Part shown: piece by piece, positions 9,289 through 20,717 of the stretch
Numbering within the stretch: position 1 is the stretch's first letter
Layout of the letters: each line of letters opens with the position of its first letter
DNA from: Saturnia japonica
Taxonomy: Eukaryota; Arthropoda; Insecta; Lepidoptera; Saturniidae
DNA: 64,000 bases
Direction of reading: 5' to 3'
Assembly (NCBI GenBank): GCA_033032175.1
Contig: CM065326.1
Coordinates: 11,302,001 to 11,366,000 of the forward strand
The notes under the pieces: generated by a model
Seen by the model: only the letters and a program-made list of their open reading frames with translations
Databases searched by the model: none
What the model was told of the DNA's origin: nothing
Position numbers and translations under genes: made by a program

Positions 9289-9825
9289 ATGATGGCTCAG
9301 TGTAGCGCGTACGAAAACTGGGTCGATCGACGTGAATTCAAATCTCTGCAATGAGCCTGCGCTTTCGGTGAAGGAAAACATCGTGATGAAATAACATGAT
9401 GGTTGGTAGTGCATTTTCCAATGCCCGCTTGATTAGCTACCACCCTCAAGATGAAAATCTGTCGCCAAGCACCTATAGGTGTGCTCCAATGGCTGCATTT
9501 CCTCCCAGGAGCCAAGAATATGTATAATATTATAAGTTAGTTTAGCTTGAATTTCTATGGATATTGGCACCCTTGAGAATGTTGCCAGGCTTTCGTGGCT
9601 AAGTGCCTTAAGCGCTGGCCCTCTAGCCCGGTGAAGCTGTAAAAGCCGTCTGAGGCTCCAGGGCTCTTATGGCTAACAATATAATGCGTTCTGAAAAAAG
9701 CGGCTGCACTTGAGAGCCAGTCCTCCTTCACTAGACTTAGCGTTTCACCATCTTGGGCCAAATCGTTAATTAACATCAGGTGAGAATGAGGTCAAACTCC
9801 AAACCCATAAGCGATTAAAAAAAAA
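9289..9825 (+). mobile_element. SINE-1 copy (tRNA-derived), unit A, interrupted
   Basis: The tRNA-like head (gatggctcagtgtagcgcg, then a degenerate B box gaattcaaatc) is followed by the family body: ggtgaaggaaaacatcgtga, gctaccaccctcaagatg, tcgccaagcacctataggtg. It ends in a poly-A at 9817-9825. Between about 9513 and 9699 it is interrupted by a LINE 3' end. Other family members are at 25205, 33003, 33226, 43022, 52229 and 57536. Confidence 0.8.
9513..9699 (+). mobile_element. 3' end of a Jockey-like LINE inserted in SINE-1
   Basis: gcccggtgaagctgtaaaag with ctcttatggctaacaatata and a short A-tail (9694-9699) parallels the 3' UTR at 8320-8463. The SINE sequence ggctgca...gagcc occurs on both sides (about 9491-9513 and 9702-9718), compatible with a target duplication. 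The same insertion is present in unit B, so it predates the duplication. Confidence 0.7.
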
Positions 9826-10379
9826 TCTCAAGTGGTACATACAACAGTGCGAACAAGTCAGGTCATAAAACAGCTAAGCCAATTCAACGACAGTTATAGT
9901 CTGGAAATCCTATAGATGTATGATAGGTTTGTCTCTTTTTAGTGTCGGTCAGTAATAAATAATAATACATTTTTATTTCTTAAAAAGGAACGGAAATACA
10001 AATACAGCATGTCGTGATACCCACTAGGAGATCCTGTATCTAGGGTAACAGGTTTTTTTACAATCTAATAGAACACAAATAAAGAAAAAATAAATATGAA
10101 AGTCATCGAGCGGCGCAAAAAAAAAAACAGCAAAACATTATTTTCTAAGAAAAGTGGTTGCGGTCAGAAACGCGCGATAAGGAAATTCGTACCAAAAACT
10201 AAGCAAAACAGGAAGTACCAAATATATGCTAATTATGAACCTGTAATCACTTGCGGTATGTAACTATGCTGCTGACAACATAATATTTATAATGCATAAG
10301 GAAAAATGTTCCATTGTTTGTCCTTTTGACGCAAAATGGTTATAAAAATAAAGCTTATGTCATTGGTCAGTTATTGATA
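9826..10379. other. Non-coding, shared with unit B
   Basis: No gene or recognised repeat seen. Matches 25723-26279 with scattered differences and a homopolymer length difference. Confidence 0.6.
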
Positions 10380-10745
10380 GGCTACCCGCACACATACAAT
10401 ATTATTTTAAGTGCTAAGTTGCAATAATATTGAACAATTTAATCGCCCCGCATACTACGTGTTATATATGTATGTACCTATATGCCTATGTGCCGGGCCT
10501 TACCGCACGGTAACGGCTATGCATTAAAGAGTGTGTAACTTAGCCGCGTTGCGTTTCACTAGTCTCGCTCCTCGATATAACACTACGCTATATTTTTGTC
10601 AATTTCTCATGATAGAAACTGGCTCAGTAATGCGTTGCAGATTGATCTGTATGCAAGTGTTAAAAGCATGGAGAAAAAAGGAATCTAGTTTCATTGATTA
10701 CTTTACCAACATCATTGCATAAAAAAAGGCATTTAAGGAGGCATG
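10380..10745 (+). mobile_element. Left end of a terminal-inverted-repeat element, truncated (unit A)
   Basis: Begins GGCTACCCGCACACATACAA, the left terminal repeat of the complete-looking element at 26280-27567. The match to unit B ends at 10745 and no right terminal repeat follows in A, so this copy is cut by the duplication boundary or by a later rearrangement. Confidence 0.6.
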
Positions 10746-11443
10746 TATGGTATATGTTTCTTTATGTTACGTGCTTTATTTTTTTTCCACAAAAGCTGTG
10801 TAATATTTACATTTACAGATTGATTGAAGACATAATTCAGAATATTCATACAGAAAAAATAGCCCAAATTTTGTAAGACTCTTAATTTTTGTTTTAGTTT
10901 ATTTCTGGCGAAAATTTCTTAAAACGTGTTTGGCCTATACATAATATGAAATTGTTCATAGAATATAGTAAAAATACCTGATTGCTCAACATCTACAGCT
11001 GTTGGTCGCTTTTTCTGTTTTTCTTTCCTAATTAGAGCACTCAAACGGTCCATGATCGACGACACCATACACAACAATATGTTGTTTACGATTTATTACA
11101 ATTTTCCTTGTCTTCTATTATTTTGTATGACCGGCCCCATTATTACGTATTTCGCAATAGCAAAGCGATAGCAAATATCGCTAAATATTTAGGGTCCGTA
11201 TAAAATTAATTTCAGTCCGCTTTCTATACATTTAAATGAAATTCTTTACGTCATAACTTTAACCAAAAATCGATTAATAAAGTTTTATACTCTTAAAATT
11301 TAATTTCCAATAATACCTTAATTATTATTTTTATACTAGCTCGACACAATGACTATATCACCTGATTGTAAGCTGAGTACAGTTCACAAACAACGGTGAC
11401 TGTCGGTGACACAAATTTTATTGGCAGTCGTCGATATCATATG
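10746..11443. other. Spacer between duplication units
   Basis: AT-rich, without a convincing gene. A short minus-strand frame (11053-10978) looks like a small first exon and is listed separately. Confidence 0.4.
10978..11053 (-). other. Possible small first exon, unassigned
   Basis: On the minus strand an ATG at 11053 opens 25 lysine/arginine-rich codons (MDRLSALIRKEKQKK...) ending at CAG followed by GTATTTTT, a reasonable donor site. No domain is recognised and no downstream exon was found. It may belong to a DNA transposon or be chance. Confidence 0.2.
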
Positions 11444-12190
11444 TTATGCGGAACCCCATCTGTCCGTTATTAGACTCTTGCTAGGTCCATTATGCGTAGA
11501 TATTCCGGCCGAATATTCCAGCCAGCAAAACTCCGACCAGAAGTGCAGAAGCCTCCTGGGGCATTCACAGATTTCCCAAAGCGACCTCGGATTTTTGAGG
11601 ATTTCTGCCCGTTGGGTTACAACTCCCACGCACTACAGAGTTACGTAGGTAGCGGTTCCTTCACCTTCCATGGATGCTCTGCACATTGGGCTTTCAGTGA
11701 CACCTAGAACATAAAGGTGTTTGTTATGTGAACAATGGCCAGTTATAGTGCCTACCATAACACGTAGATCGTTTCTATTAAGACGAAGAAGTCGCCGCGA
11801 TACTCGCAGTTCAGTGATGGGCAGTGTCACCCTCGATTGTCTACAGTCACTGGCCGTTGTCCATCGATCTTTATGTAATTCTATTGTTCTTCGACGCAGC
11901 CACGGGCGAATCTGACTGAACGGCAGAGGCAATATGGGTGAGGACCTATCTGCAGACTGATCGAACCTCTCATTGCCATTGCATCTGCTGTGTCCTTTGA
12001 TCCACTGTAGGGTTACTTTGTTATTAGTTGTAACCCGTTTCAGTTTTTTGTGACACTCGTTTATAAGCCCAGAGTCATGTATCTTACTCTTCAGGGCTCG
12101 TAAGACTCATTGGATACTCACCAGTCTTTGACTAAGTTTGATGCCCTTTCCGAGGCGAAAGTAACGTCTAAAATGGTTTGAGTCCTCAAA
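11444..12190 (-). pseudogene. RNase H / C-terminal end of an I- or R1-like LINE ORF2
   Basis: Minus-strand translation gives an RNase H-like end (NNKVTLQWIKGH with a following GNE, about 12025-11965). Next comes the C-terminal cysteine region common in such LINEs: RNDLRVMVGTITGHCSHNKH, then PMCRASMEGEGTATYV. The end reads LLHFWSEFCWLE. There is an in-frame TAG at 11633-11635 and at least one frameshift near 11960. The reverse transcriptase part is absent. Family naming rests on these C-terminal motifs only. Confidence 0.65.
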
Positions 12191-12999
12191 GTGGTTGGTT
12201 AGTTGGTTCCGAACCTATGTTCATGATTTGAAGGTCAGTAAAAAAGGGGATGGTGCGAGTTGGAATCCACTGAGATAAGCAGATTAAGTCCTTCCCTTTC
12301 ACAGTGCAGAATCAAACCAACCAGATCTGACGTAATGTCATGCTGGCCGGCTATATTGTTTCTTCACGCCTCGTTTGACGGATCCTATATCATAGGAAAG
12401 AGGGACACCTTGGCTAAAAGAATATATTCCACATATTTACATATTATAACTAAGGTGCAAACAAGCGTACGGCCTGGCTGAGGATATAGGTTATAGTATC
12501 CTATAGTAGCTACTGATACCATAGAGACCATTAGCGTATTTTGTTTAGGGTGGAGGTATTTATTTCATCTATCGGACTGCTACAAATAGACAGAAAACGC
12601 CAAAAAGTAGGCTGTCTTTAATTTTACTTGCCCTGTAACACGTATGGATCAAATCTTGTAGCTGAATTTGAAAATAGTTTTCTCCAACCGATTGAGCTAA
12701 AATTTTGCATACACATTTAGTTTGAATTATAATGCATTGTTAGCTAAGTGACGTCATTCTAAATCCAATATGGCGGACTCCCAAAGATGGCAGACCAGTT
12801 ATTATTAATTATGTACCCCCATGATATAGGTTGAACATTCTAAATAACAGACGTCAAAGTTGTGCTTTGATAAATTTTAATTTAAAACAAATACTTTGTA
12901 GCGACATCTACATAGCGACATCTATCGAGCCACATACGACGCATCCTACATCGCACTATAGAAATTAACTCTTCGATTGAGTGTATATACAAGAACCCG
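12191..12999. other. Spacer with a LINE/Helitron-like tail
   Basis: No gene seen. 12655-12815 (accgattgagctaaaatttt...atccaatatggcggactcc) resembles a dispersed repeat tail. The 5' limit of LINE-1 copy B is not clear and is placed near 13000. Confidence 0.35.
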
Positions 13000-13005
13000 A
13001 CTACG

Positions 13006-13560
13006 ATGATATTTAATATAACACACTTTTTAGTTGCTAGTGTTTATAATCGTACAATCGCTGTCGGTGGGGGTTGTATCATATTAACCAATAATAATAT
13101 CATATTTAAAGACAGAAAATATATATGTAGTCTCTCAATAGATCGTATTTGTGAAGTGGCTTGTGCCGAGATGGATGGATTAATTGTATTATGTGTTTAC
13201 AGACCTCCTTCATCAAATATATTACTATTTTTAGAAACTATGGAGGAAAATATTAACGAGAATATTTAATATCAATAAGTCAGTTTTGATCTGTGGTGAC
13301 TTTAATATAGATATTCTAAATTCGTCGCCAGAGGTCACTGCATTCACATCGCTATTTAAGTCGTTTAACTTTGATCCGCTTTTTAATGAACCAACCAGAA
13401 CCACGTTCCAAACGGCATCTTGTATAGACAACATTTTTAGTAACTTCAAAATCATTAGTACTACATACACGGAACATTATACCGAATATTAACGGAACAT
13501 ACATTACTGGAATACGGTCTGACCATAAAGGTCAACTTGTTGAAATAAACTGCTGCAGAC
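13006..13560 (+). pseudogene. LINE-1 APE-type endonuclease remnant
   Basis: Reads through a GGGCIILTNN strand and CVYRPPSS to a catalytic GDFNIDIL block (about 13294-13320), a hydrophobic FNFDPLFNEPTRTT segment and CIDNIFSN, and finally a SDH triplet near 13521. The N-terminal catalytic Glu region is missing or beyond recognition. Frame changes are needed near 13262 and after 13480. The protein would have nicked target DNA; it is not functional here. Confidence 0.75.
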
Positions 13561-13584
13561 CTAGCAGTGATTGTAAGAGAACGG

Positions 13585-15723
13585 TTAGACTTATTTCAGA
13601 CACTAGATTAGATCGTTGAAATGATAGTTTTAAACAGCAATTATCTGCAGAGGTTTTATACGATATTGATCCAAATACTAACTACGGCAGCTTGTTTAAT
13701 ATCATAAGCACTGAATTTGGTAAACATTGTCCAACAAAGGTTATTAGTGTTAGGAAAAAAATGGTTTTTAGTGAATGGGCAACCAAAGGAATTATAAAAA
13801 GTAGAGATCGACTATATAATTTATATTATAGGAAATCATTGACAAATAGTGATTCATTTCATGCTTATGTTAGAGATTATTCTAAAATATTTAAACCTGT
13901 TAATGGCGCTGCAAAAGCGATATTTTTAAGAAATAAAGTTCTTAAATATAGTAATAAGACTAAAACTGTTTGGCATATAATAAATAAAGAAACAGGAAAA
14001 GATAGGAAAAATGATAATTCGCTTAATCTAAACGTCGAGGGAGTACATATCTCAAACAGTTCAGAGGTAGCAACTTTTTTCCAGGATTATTTCACAAATA
14101 TACCCTTAGTAGTAACAAAAAATATAATATCATCACCCCATGGCGCTGCTTCACTTTTGGATAATCTTATTACACCTGTGGATTCTAAATTTTCTTTTAC
14201 ATATGTTAGTGCAGGTGAAATAATAAGGACTTTTAAACAATGAAACTTAAAAAATACTGAAGATATTTGGGGTATGTCAGTAATCGTAGTTCAGTCCATA
14301 ATTGTCAATATTTCACCATATCTGGCTAAAATATTTAATCAGTGCATAAAACAGGGACTTTCCCTAATTTAATGAAAATAAGTAAAGTAGTTCCTCTATT
14401 TAAATCCGGTTGTAGAAGTAATTTTGGAAATTATAGACCAATTTCTGTAGTTCCGTCGATTAGTAAGATTTTCGAGAAAATTATGCTCAAGCAGCTAGTA
14501 CAATATTTCAAAGCACAAGAGATTTTGGATAGTCGGCAATATGGTTTCACAAAATCTAAATCAACTACTGACGCTGGTGCAACACTGCTAAGTCATATAT
14601 ATAGGGCTTGGGAGGAGTCGCAGGATGCAATCGGTGTGTTCTGAGATCTCTCAAAGGCCTTCGACTGCGTTGACCACAGTACGCTTATACTTAAGCTAAA
14701 ACACTATGGTGTGCGTGAAACTTCTCTCGACCTCCTAATTTCTTATTTAACAGAGCGCTGTCAGAAAATAAGTGTAAATGGAGCAACCTCTTCGGGATCA
14801 TTGGTTAGAGTCCGCGTCCCTTAGGGCTCGATTTTGGGACCATTTTTGTTTCTCGTTTTTATAAACGATCTACCGTCCGTTGTTGAAAATGGTGCTGGCA
14901 TGGTTCTTTTTGCAGACGACACTTCACTTATATTCAAAGTGAAAAGAATAGATTCGGAGCTTAGGCAATTAAACAACACCTTATTTAAAATCTCTGAATG
15001 GTTTGCTTTAAATAATTTACTACTAAATGCAAACAAAACCAAATGTATGAGATTTGTCTTGCCCAATGTTCGGCGTGTTGATAGTGGTATCAAGATAGAA
15101 GAGAATTTAGTAGGCTTAGTTGATGGTACTGTCTTCTTGGGCATTACCCTTGATTCAAAATTACAGTGGGGTCCGCATATTAAAACTTTGGCGGGAAGAT
15201 TAAGTTCTGCTGCATTCGCAGTACGCAAAATTTACCAGTTAACAGATATTGCTAGAATAGTCTACTTCGCTTACTTTCATAGCTTAATGTCTTACGGTAT
15301 TTTGCTGTGGGGTTCAGCAGCTGAGGTAGATACCATATTTATATTACAAAAGCGGACAGTTCGAGAAATTTATAATATGAGACCCCGCGAATCACTAAAG
15401 AACAAGTTCCAGGAATTTATTATTTTAACTTTGCCCTCTCAATACATCTTTGATAACTTAATATATGTCCGTAAAAACTTAGACAAGCTGGATTTTGTCA
15501 AAGATCAGCACAATGTAAATACTAGAAATAAAGATAAATTAGTCGTACCGTGTTTTAGACTTAGTAAGACTAATAAAAGTTTTTTAGGTAATAGTGTTAG
15601 GTTCTATAACAAGATCCCGAAGCACATTACTGATTTACCTGACAACAAGTTCAAGGACCAAGTCAAGCGGGTTTACTGTCAAAAGGTTATTACAGGGTGG
15701 ATCATTATGTGAATGATAGTGAT
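13585..15723 (+). pseudogene. LINE-1 ORF2 reverse transcriptase remnant, copy B
   Basis: Same domain order as copy A. It shares the stops at 14241-14243, 14642-14644 and 14822-14824. Private defects are a one-base deletion near 14348 (cataaaacagg against cataaaaacagg in A) and a one-base deletion near 15674. The TAA that ends copy A at 2076 is absent. The FADD box lies at about 14909-14920. Confidence 0.88.
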
Positions 15724-16518
15724 ACACAAATAATTCTTGAAACTCTTGATCTTAACAAATCTGCAGGTCCTGATAACATACCTCCCATTTTAATAGTTAA
15801 GTGTGCAAATAGTATTTCTGTCCCACTTTCTCTTTTATATGAGCGTTCTCTTAAAGATGGGATAATGCCCGATATATGGAAATCTACCTTAATTACGCCT
15901 GTTCATAAGAATGGCTCTAAAGACTTGGTCATTAACTACAGACCCATCTCCAAACTTTGCATTTTTTCAAAAGTATTCGAAAAAGTCGTTTTCAAACAAC
16001 TTTATCCTTCTCTTAAACATTCCCTTAACGATCGGCAACATGGCTTTATAAAAGGAAGATCTACTACATCAAATCTTATCCTGTCTAGTGATTACATAAC
16101 TTATGACATGTCAGAGCCTGCCCAGGTAGATGTAATTTATACTGATTTCAGTAAAGCATTTGACAGGATTGATCATGAAATCCTGCTTTGCAAACTGAGA
16201 GATATAGGGATTCGGGGTAATTTGTTTAGGTGGTTTTCATCTTATGTCAAGAATAGATGCCAAACTATAGTTCTAAATGGCTATACATCTTCGCCGATGC
16301 AGGTTCCTTCAGGAGTTCCTCAGGGATCTTTATTGGGTCCTCTGCTCTTTAAAATTTTTATTAATGATATACCATCCTGTTTTACCACTTGCAAAATTCT
16401 TCTCTACGCTGATGACCTTAAAATTATATGTCTTGTTAAAACTGTTTCCTATGTAGTTCGCATTCAATATGATTTAGATAAGTTTCAAAATTATTGTACT
16501 CTAAATAAATTAGATTAA
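15697..16518 (+). pseudogene. LINE-2 reverse transcriptase fragment, copy B
   Basis: Matches the open frame of copy A up to TAA at 16516-16518, created by a single base difference (ttagattaaaa against ttagatttaaa). All main reverse transcriptase boxes are still present (DFSKAFDRIDH, SGVPQGSLLGPLLF, YADD). The C-terminal third is removed by the 578-bp deletion. Confidence 0.85.
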
Positions 16519-16820
16519 AATGTCACGAAATGTCAAGTTATAACATATACCCGTAAACTCAATCCGATTCTGCACAATTACTTTCTTAAAAATACTAAAT
16601 TATCACGAGTTAATGCTGTTAGAGATTTAGGTGTTATTTTTGACTCCAAACTAATATTTGATAAGCATATTGATAATGTTGTCAAAAAAGCTTCTAAAGC
16701 ATTAGGTTTCTATATGTGAGAACTTGTAAATGGCCTTCATTAATTTATACATGTAACTTAAAAAAGTACTTAGCTGTAAGTTTTCTTAAAATATTAAAAT
16801 AAAATAAAAATAAAATAAAA
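15724..16820 (+). mobile_element. LINE-2 copy B, nested in LINE-1, internally deleted
   Basis: Same insertion point as in unit A, with a longer AAAATA-type tail (16790-16820). Relative to A, bases 3125-3702 are missing after 16706; the junction carries a tttc filler. Confidence 0.85.
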
Positions 16821-17397
16821 TGTCTGGAAGTGACTCCCTTTCTGTGCATCCACTAATATATTAATATTATACCTGTTATATTTGTAACATTTGTACAGTT
16901 AACAAAAAAAAAGATAAACCCGATCGAGTTTCTTACCGGTTCTTCTCGATGTCTGGGATATTTTCCGAACCGGCAGTAGTGTTTTGACATTCATAAGTGC
17001 CTTTTTAGGGCCTAAATTGAATAAAGATTATTTTGATTTTGATTTTAATGACAAATAAAATGATGTTTCACTAAATTCAATATGGATAACGATTATATTG
17101 CTAAAGGAGTAGTATTATTAATTAAATAGCGTTTAGGCTTGAAATATTGAAAGAAACAGAAACATTTATATTTAATTTAAAATGGATCTTTTCTATCAAC
17201 TGTTGTACGTATGATTGTACTATATATTTATGCCTTGCATAGCAACAAATACTGTTATTGCCAAAGTAATACGGCGCTGACTAAAATATTTGCTTTAATA
17301 CAAAAGTAGTGTGTTCTTTGTTCTCAAACCATAACAAATAACGCACTGATAATATTTTTAACAGTTTATTAGTAATAACATTATGCTTCATATTAAT

Positions 17398-17672
17398 AAC
17401 TAGCTGACCCGCGCAACTTCATTTGCGTCACATAAATGGAAGCTCTCAAAAGAAATAAATTTTCCCCGTTTTTGCAACATTTTTCATTGATTCTCCGTGC
17501 CTATTGGCTGTAGCGTACCTAATGTTATATAATATAGCCTATAGCCTTCCTCGATAGATGGCCTATTCAACATTAAAATACTTTTTCTATTCGAATTAGT
17601 AGTTCCTGAAATTAGCGTGTTCAACCAAAGAAACAAATTAACTCTTCAGCTTTGTAATATTAGATTAATTAT
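17398..17672. repeat. RTE-like tail, unit B copy
   Basis: Counterpart of 4384-4650, with a few substitutions and small indels. Confidence 0.5.
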
Positions 17673-17940
17673 AATTAATTATAGATTAAGTATTTTTTAT
17701 ATTTAATAATCAACGTTATATATACATTATATAGGTACATTTTTGGTATATTACTTGTTCTTCATTTATGATATTTTATGGTACATTCATAATATTTATT
17801 TTAAATTTCTGTTTTATGGTTTGTATTAAAAAAATCCCAATAATGGGGTAAAGTTTAGAAGTTCATAACACTAATTTGTCACGCACACAAGCATCATAGC
17901 AAATATTCACTACGCACTACGATAATAAGATGCCGTAATG

Positions 17941-17952
17941 TAGCAGCTCTTT
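17941..17952. other. Empty target site of the Jockey element
   Basis: TAGCAGCTCTTT occurs once, continuous with tttgtaggtg. This is the pre-insertion state of 4925-8540. Confidence 0.93.
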
Positions 17953-18505
17953 TTTGTAGGTGTTGTGGTATCCAGTTGTAGCCCAGAGGAGACCAATCAT
18001 TAGTCATTGTTATTATATTATTAATAATTTTATAATCAACCACAACATGCGTAGGTTAGTACTTTTATTAGATTAAATTTATATATATGGAAAATAAAAA
18101 CATTGAAAAAAGATAAGTTCAAATAAACATATATATATATATATATAAATCTACCGAGTGTGTGTCCGGCCACGCGCAGCGTAAGGTTCCGTAGTTGCTC
18201 GCCACATTAAATGCAGACTTGGAAAGACCTCTCGAATTTAAGTAACAGTCTTAACACCCATACGATGGGATAGACGAGAATAAAACATCATTCGCACTTT
18301 ACTTGTCGGGGAGTTACCCCAAACAAATTCATTTTCAATATTTTATTTTACAACTTTATCGGCGTTGCTAAATGTCAAAAATCGTCTTCTTCTTATTTGT
18401 GGCACCGTGTGTAATTAATACAATTTCGCCAATGTCCGTTCGCTATGAATGTACATTCTCTATGGTTCCTATACCTATACCCCCTATCCAAGCTCGTTTA
18501 GTTCT

Positions 18506-18826
18506 TTAATTGATTAAATATGAAAAGGATGCGAATTCCTTACACATGTCATTGTATCTGGCAACTAAAGGTTCCAATATATGCTGACAGTTATTATCCA
18601 ATAAACCAACCTGTATACATAAATTCCTAGCTATGTTAAGAGAAATATTTATGTTTTCGATGTGTGGCTCAAAATGTGAGATGTCCAACTGCATTAAAAC
18701 GTTCAATTGCCCGTTATTAATTTTAAGTTTGCCGAGATAGTTGAAGTAAAGGCCTGGACTTGAGGTAATTGGCTGGATGAAATTTTGATGGGATTGACTC
18801 CTTACCGTACTGCAAATAATAATCAT
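18506..18826 (-). pseudogene. Env-like frame, N-terminal fragment
   Basis: About 106 codons directly downstream of integrase. Position and content (GLYFNYLGKLKINNG, then a run of Asn/Ile-rich helix-like sequence with ARNLC and LLDNNC) suit the start of an errantivirus envelope related to baculovirus F-type proteins. ATTTGCAG just inside the start resembles a 3' splice site, as expected for a spliced env mRNA. The rest of the protein, including any fusion peptide and membrane anchor, is missing. Confidence 0.5.
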
Positions 18827-18909
18827 TGTTAACTATAATTTAAGGTCAGTTAATCTATTAAATCTATTTTATTCCTATCCTAATTTTATCTACTAATTTA
18901 CTTTTAATT

Positions 18910-19986
18910 TTACAGATTTTCCGTAGTTTCCGCGGGTTTTATTTCGTCGTAATGATTCCGGACGTGGCGGCGATTAATAAGAAGTGAGAGTGTATTGTTT
19001 CCATGTATTTTTTCTACCTTGTAAGGTCCCTTCCAAACTGGTGATAACGCTTTCCTTAGTCTTAAATGATTTTTTAAATATACTAAGTCTCCTACATTAT
19101 ACTGTCTAGAACGAGTTCGAGTATCATAATATGTCTTGGAGGTGATTTTAGATTTTGTAATATGCTCCATTGCTTTCTTTCTTGAGTACTTTAAGCGATT
19201 TTGAAGCATTCGGATATAATAAGGATATGTTGCACCGGGAGCTTCATCAAAAATTGTGTTTGGAATGTAGGATTTCTTGCCAAACATCAGCTCATATGGA
19301 GAGAAATTTGTAGTGGAGTGTACTGCAGTATTATAGGTGAGCATGGCTGTATAGACGTATCGTGGCCAATTAGTCTGTTCTTCATTGATATAGGATTTTA
19401 GATACTCCTTAAGCGTTGCATGACTTCTCTCCAGGGCACCCTGGGTTTGCGGGTGATAAGGTGAGGCCCAGAGATTTTTAATCTTAAGGAATTCACACGT
19501 CTTTTTGAAAAGATCTGAGGTGAAATTGCTACCCTGGTCTGTAAGGATCATTTTAGGGATACCGAATATAGATATATAGTGTATAAGGCATTCACTTGTT
19601 TCTTCTGCCGTAGTGCTACGGATGGGGTAAGCCGAAGAAAATTTGGTTAAATCATCTTGGATCGTTAGGATATATTTTAATTTTGCAGGTCCAGCCTCAG
19701 GAAGCGGTCCGACTACGTCGATGGATATTCGCTGGCCTGGCTCTGTTGATGTGCTGGTAATTTGCATAGGAGCACGATTTATCTTTCTAAGTGCTTTGTT
19801 TTCCTGGCATAATTTACATTTCTTTACATAGGATTCTATGTCCCCCCGCATACCTTTCCAATAATAGGTTTGCTTAATTCTATTATACATCGTCACTGAG
19901 CCTAAATGCCCAGCTATGGGAATATAATGGTTATCATATAAGATTTTCTTAATTTCGTTAGGAGCTGGATATGCAATGTTGTTGTG
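18910..19986 (-). pseudogene. Gypsy integrase region of pol
   Basis: Begins just after an in-frame TAG (19987-19989). Order: a His/Cys zinc-binding region (AGHLGSV, then CKLCQEN), the D,D,E catalytic core (SIDVVGPLP; LTDQGSNF; QGALERSH) and a C-terminal domain with VGDLVYLKN, WKGPYKV and RRHVRNHY. The core frame is open to the TAA at 18910. Integrase joins the cDNA to host DNA. The catalytic residues are kept, but the frame is severed from reverse transcriptase by upstream stops. Confidence 0.88.
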
Positions 19987-20717
19987 CTATATTTTTATTT
20001 TTATTTGTGAATTGTGAAAGAGATACATTAACATGTTATATATTTTGATAAAAGAGTGCTTTTCAAAGGGGTTTTTCAGATCGGATATACCAACTTCGTT
20101 TATATCGTGGACTATTATTAGTTCATTCCTTATCCTCTTCAGTGTTTCAAAAATTTCAGGATATGAAGCTTCATCGAAATGATAGACCTTGAAAAATAAC
20201 AAGTAATAGGTTTTGTTGTTAAGATCTAACTTCTGGAATGAGAGGAGTTCCTTTTCAGAGTTTAGTATGATATCACTCAGCTCCGGATTACTTCGAATAT
20301 CTTCAATATATGGATTAGACTCATCTAGATCAATAGATGTAGGTACGAGGATTACCTTTGACGGGCATTTTAATAAGCTTTCGTTGTATTCTTCAATTTC
20401 GGTGTTGAATGAATTATTGCTGTTAGCCATCGATTTGAGAAATGTTGAATAATCCTCTAAGGGTGCTTCCGGGTTTGCACTGGTAGACGGATTGGAGTCA
20501 GCTTCGATTTGGATATCAGTGGGTGCATTAGAAGGTGGGTTTGACCCAGGAAGCTATGGTAAGTTTTCATTTTGTTTAAAAAACCCTGGTGACATATTTT
20601 CATCAAGATTGAACGAAGGTGGGGATATGAGTAAGTCCAACAGATCTCTGTCCATTTCCCGCGTGGTCCGCTCAACGACTGGATTTGTTGCTGCAGATTC
20701 TGTGAGCTGGATCGGGT
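19987..20717 (-). pseudogene. Pol linker between RNase H and integrase
   Basis: A poorly conserved connecting region of errantivirus-like pol. It is in the integrase frame, with an open stretch of about 147 codons (20430-19987). It contains a TAG near 20550 and ends at the TAG at 19987-19989. A frameshift near 20725 separates it from RNase H. No motif was recognised. Confidence 0.6.

Larger units (their letters stand above)
1..10745 (+). repeat. Tandem segmental duplication, unit A
   Basis: This stretch matches 13585-26644 in the same order and orientation. Collinear blocks by eye: 1-4936 with 13585-17952, 8541-9050 with 17953-18471, and 9309-10745 with 25205-26644. Differences are scattered substitutions, short indels and three large events: a Jockey insertion in A, a gypsy insertion plus deletion in B, and a 578-bp deletion in B corresponding to A 3125-3702. 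The left edge lies outside the window. The match stops at about 10745, where A reads ggaggcatgtatgg and B reads ggaggcattcaaaa. Confidence 0.92.
13000..17044 (+). mobile_element. LINE-1 copy B, with nested LINE-2
   Basis: The more complete copy at the 5' side: endonuclease (about 13006-13560), reverse transcriptase (13585-15723), nested LINE-2 (15724-16820), then the LINE-1 3' UTR ending in TTTTGAT-type units at about 17044. Confidence 0.85.
17045..18471. other. Non-coding flank, unit B
   Basis: No gene seen. Contains the RTE-like tail (17398-17672) and the unoccupied Jockey target. Breaks off at 18471, where the gypsy remnant begins. Confidence 0.7.
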
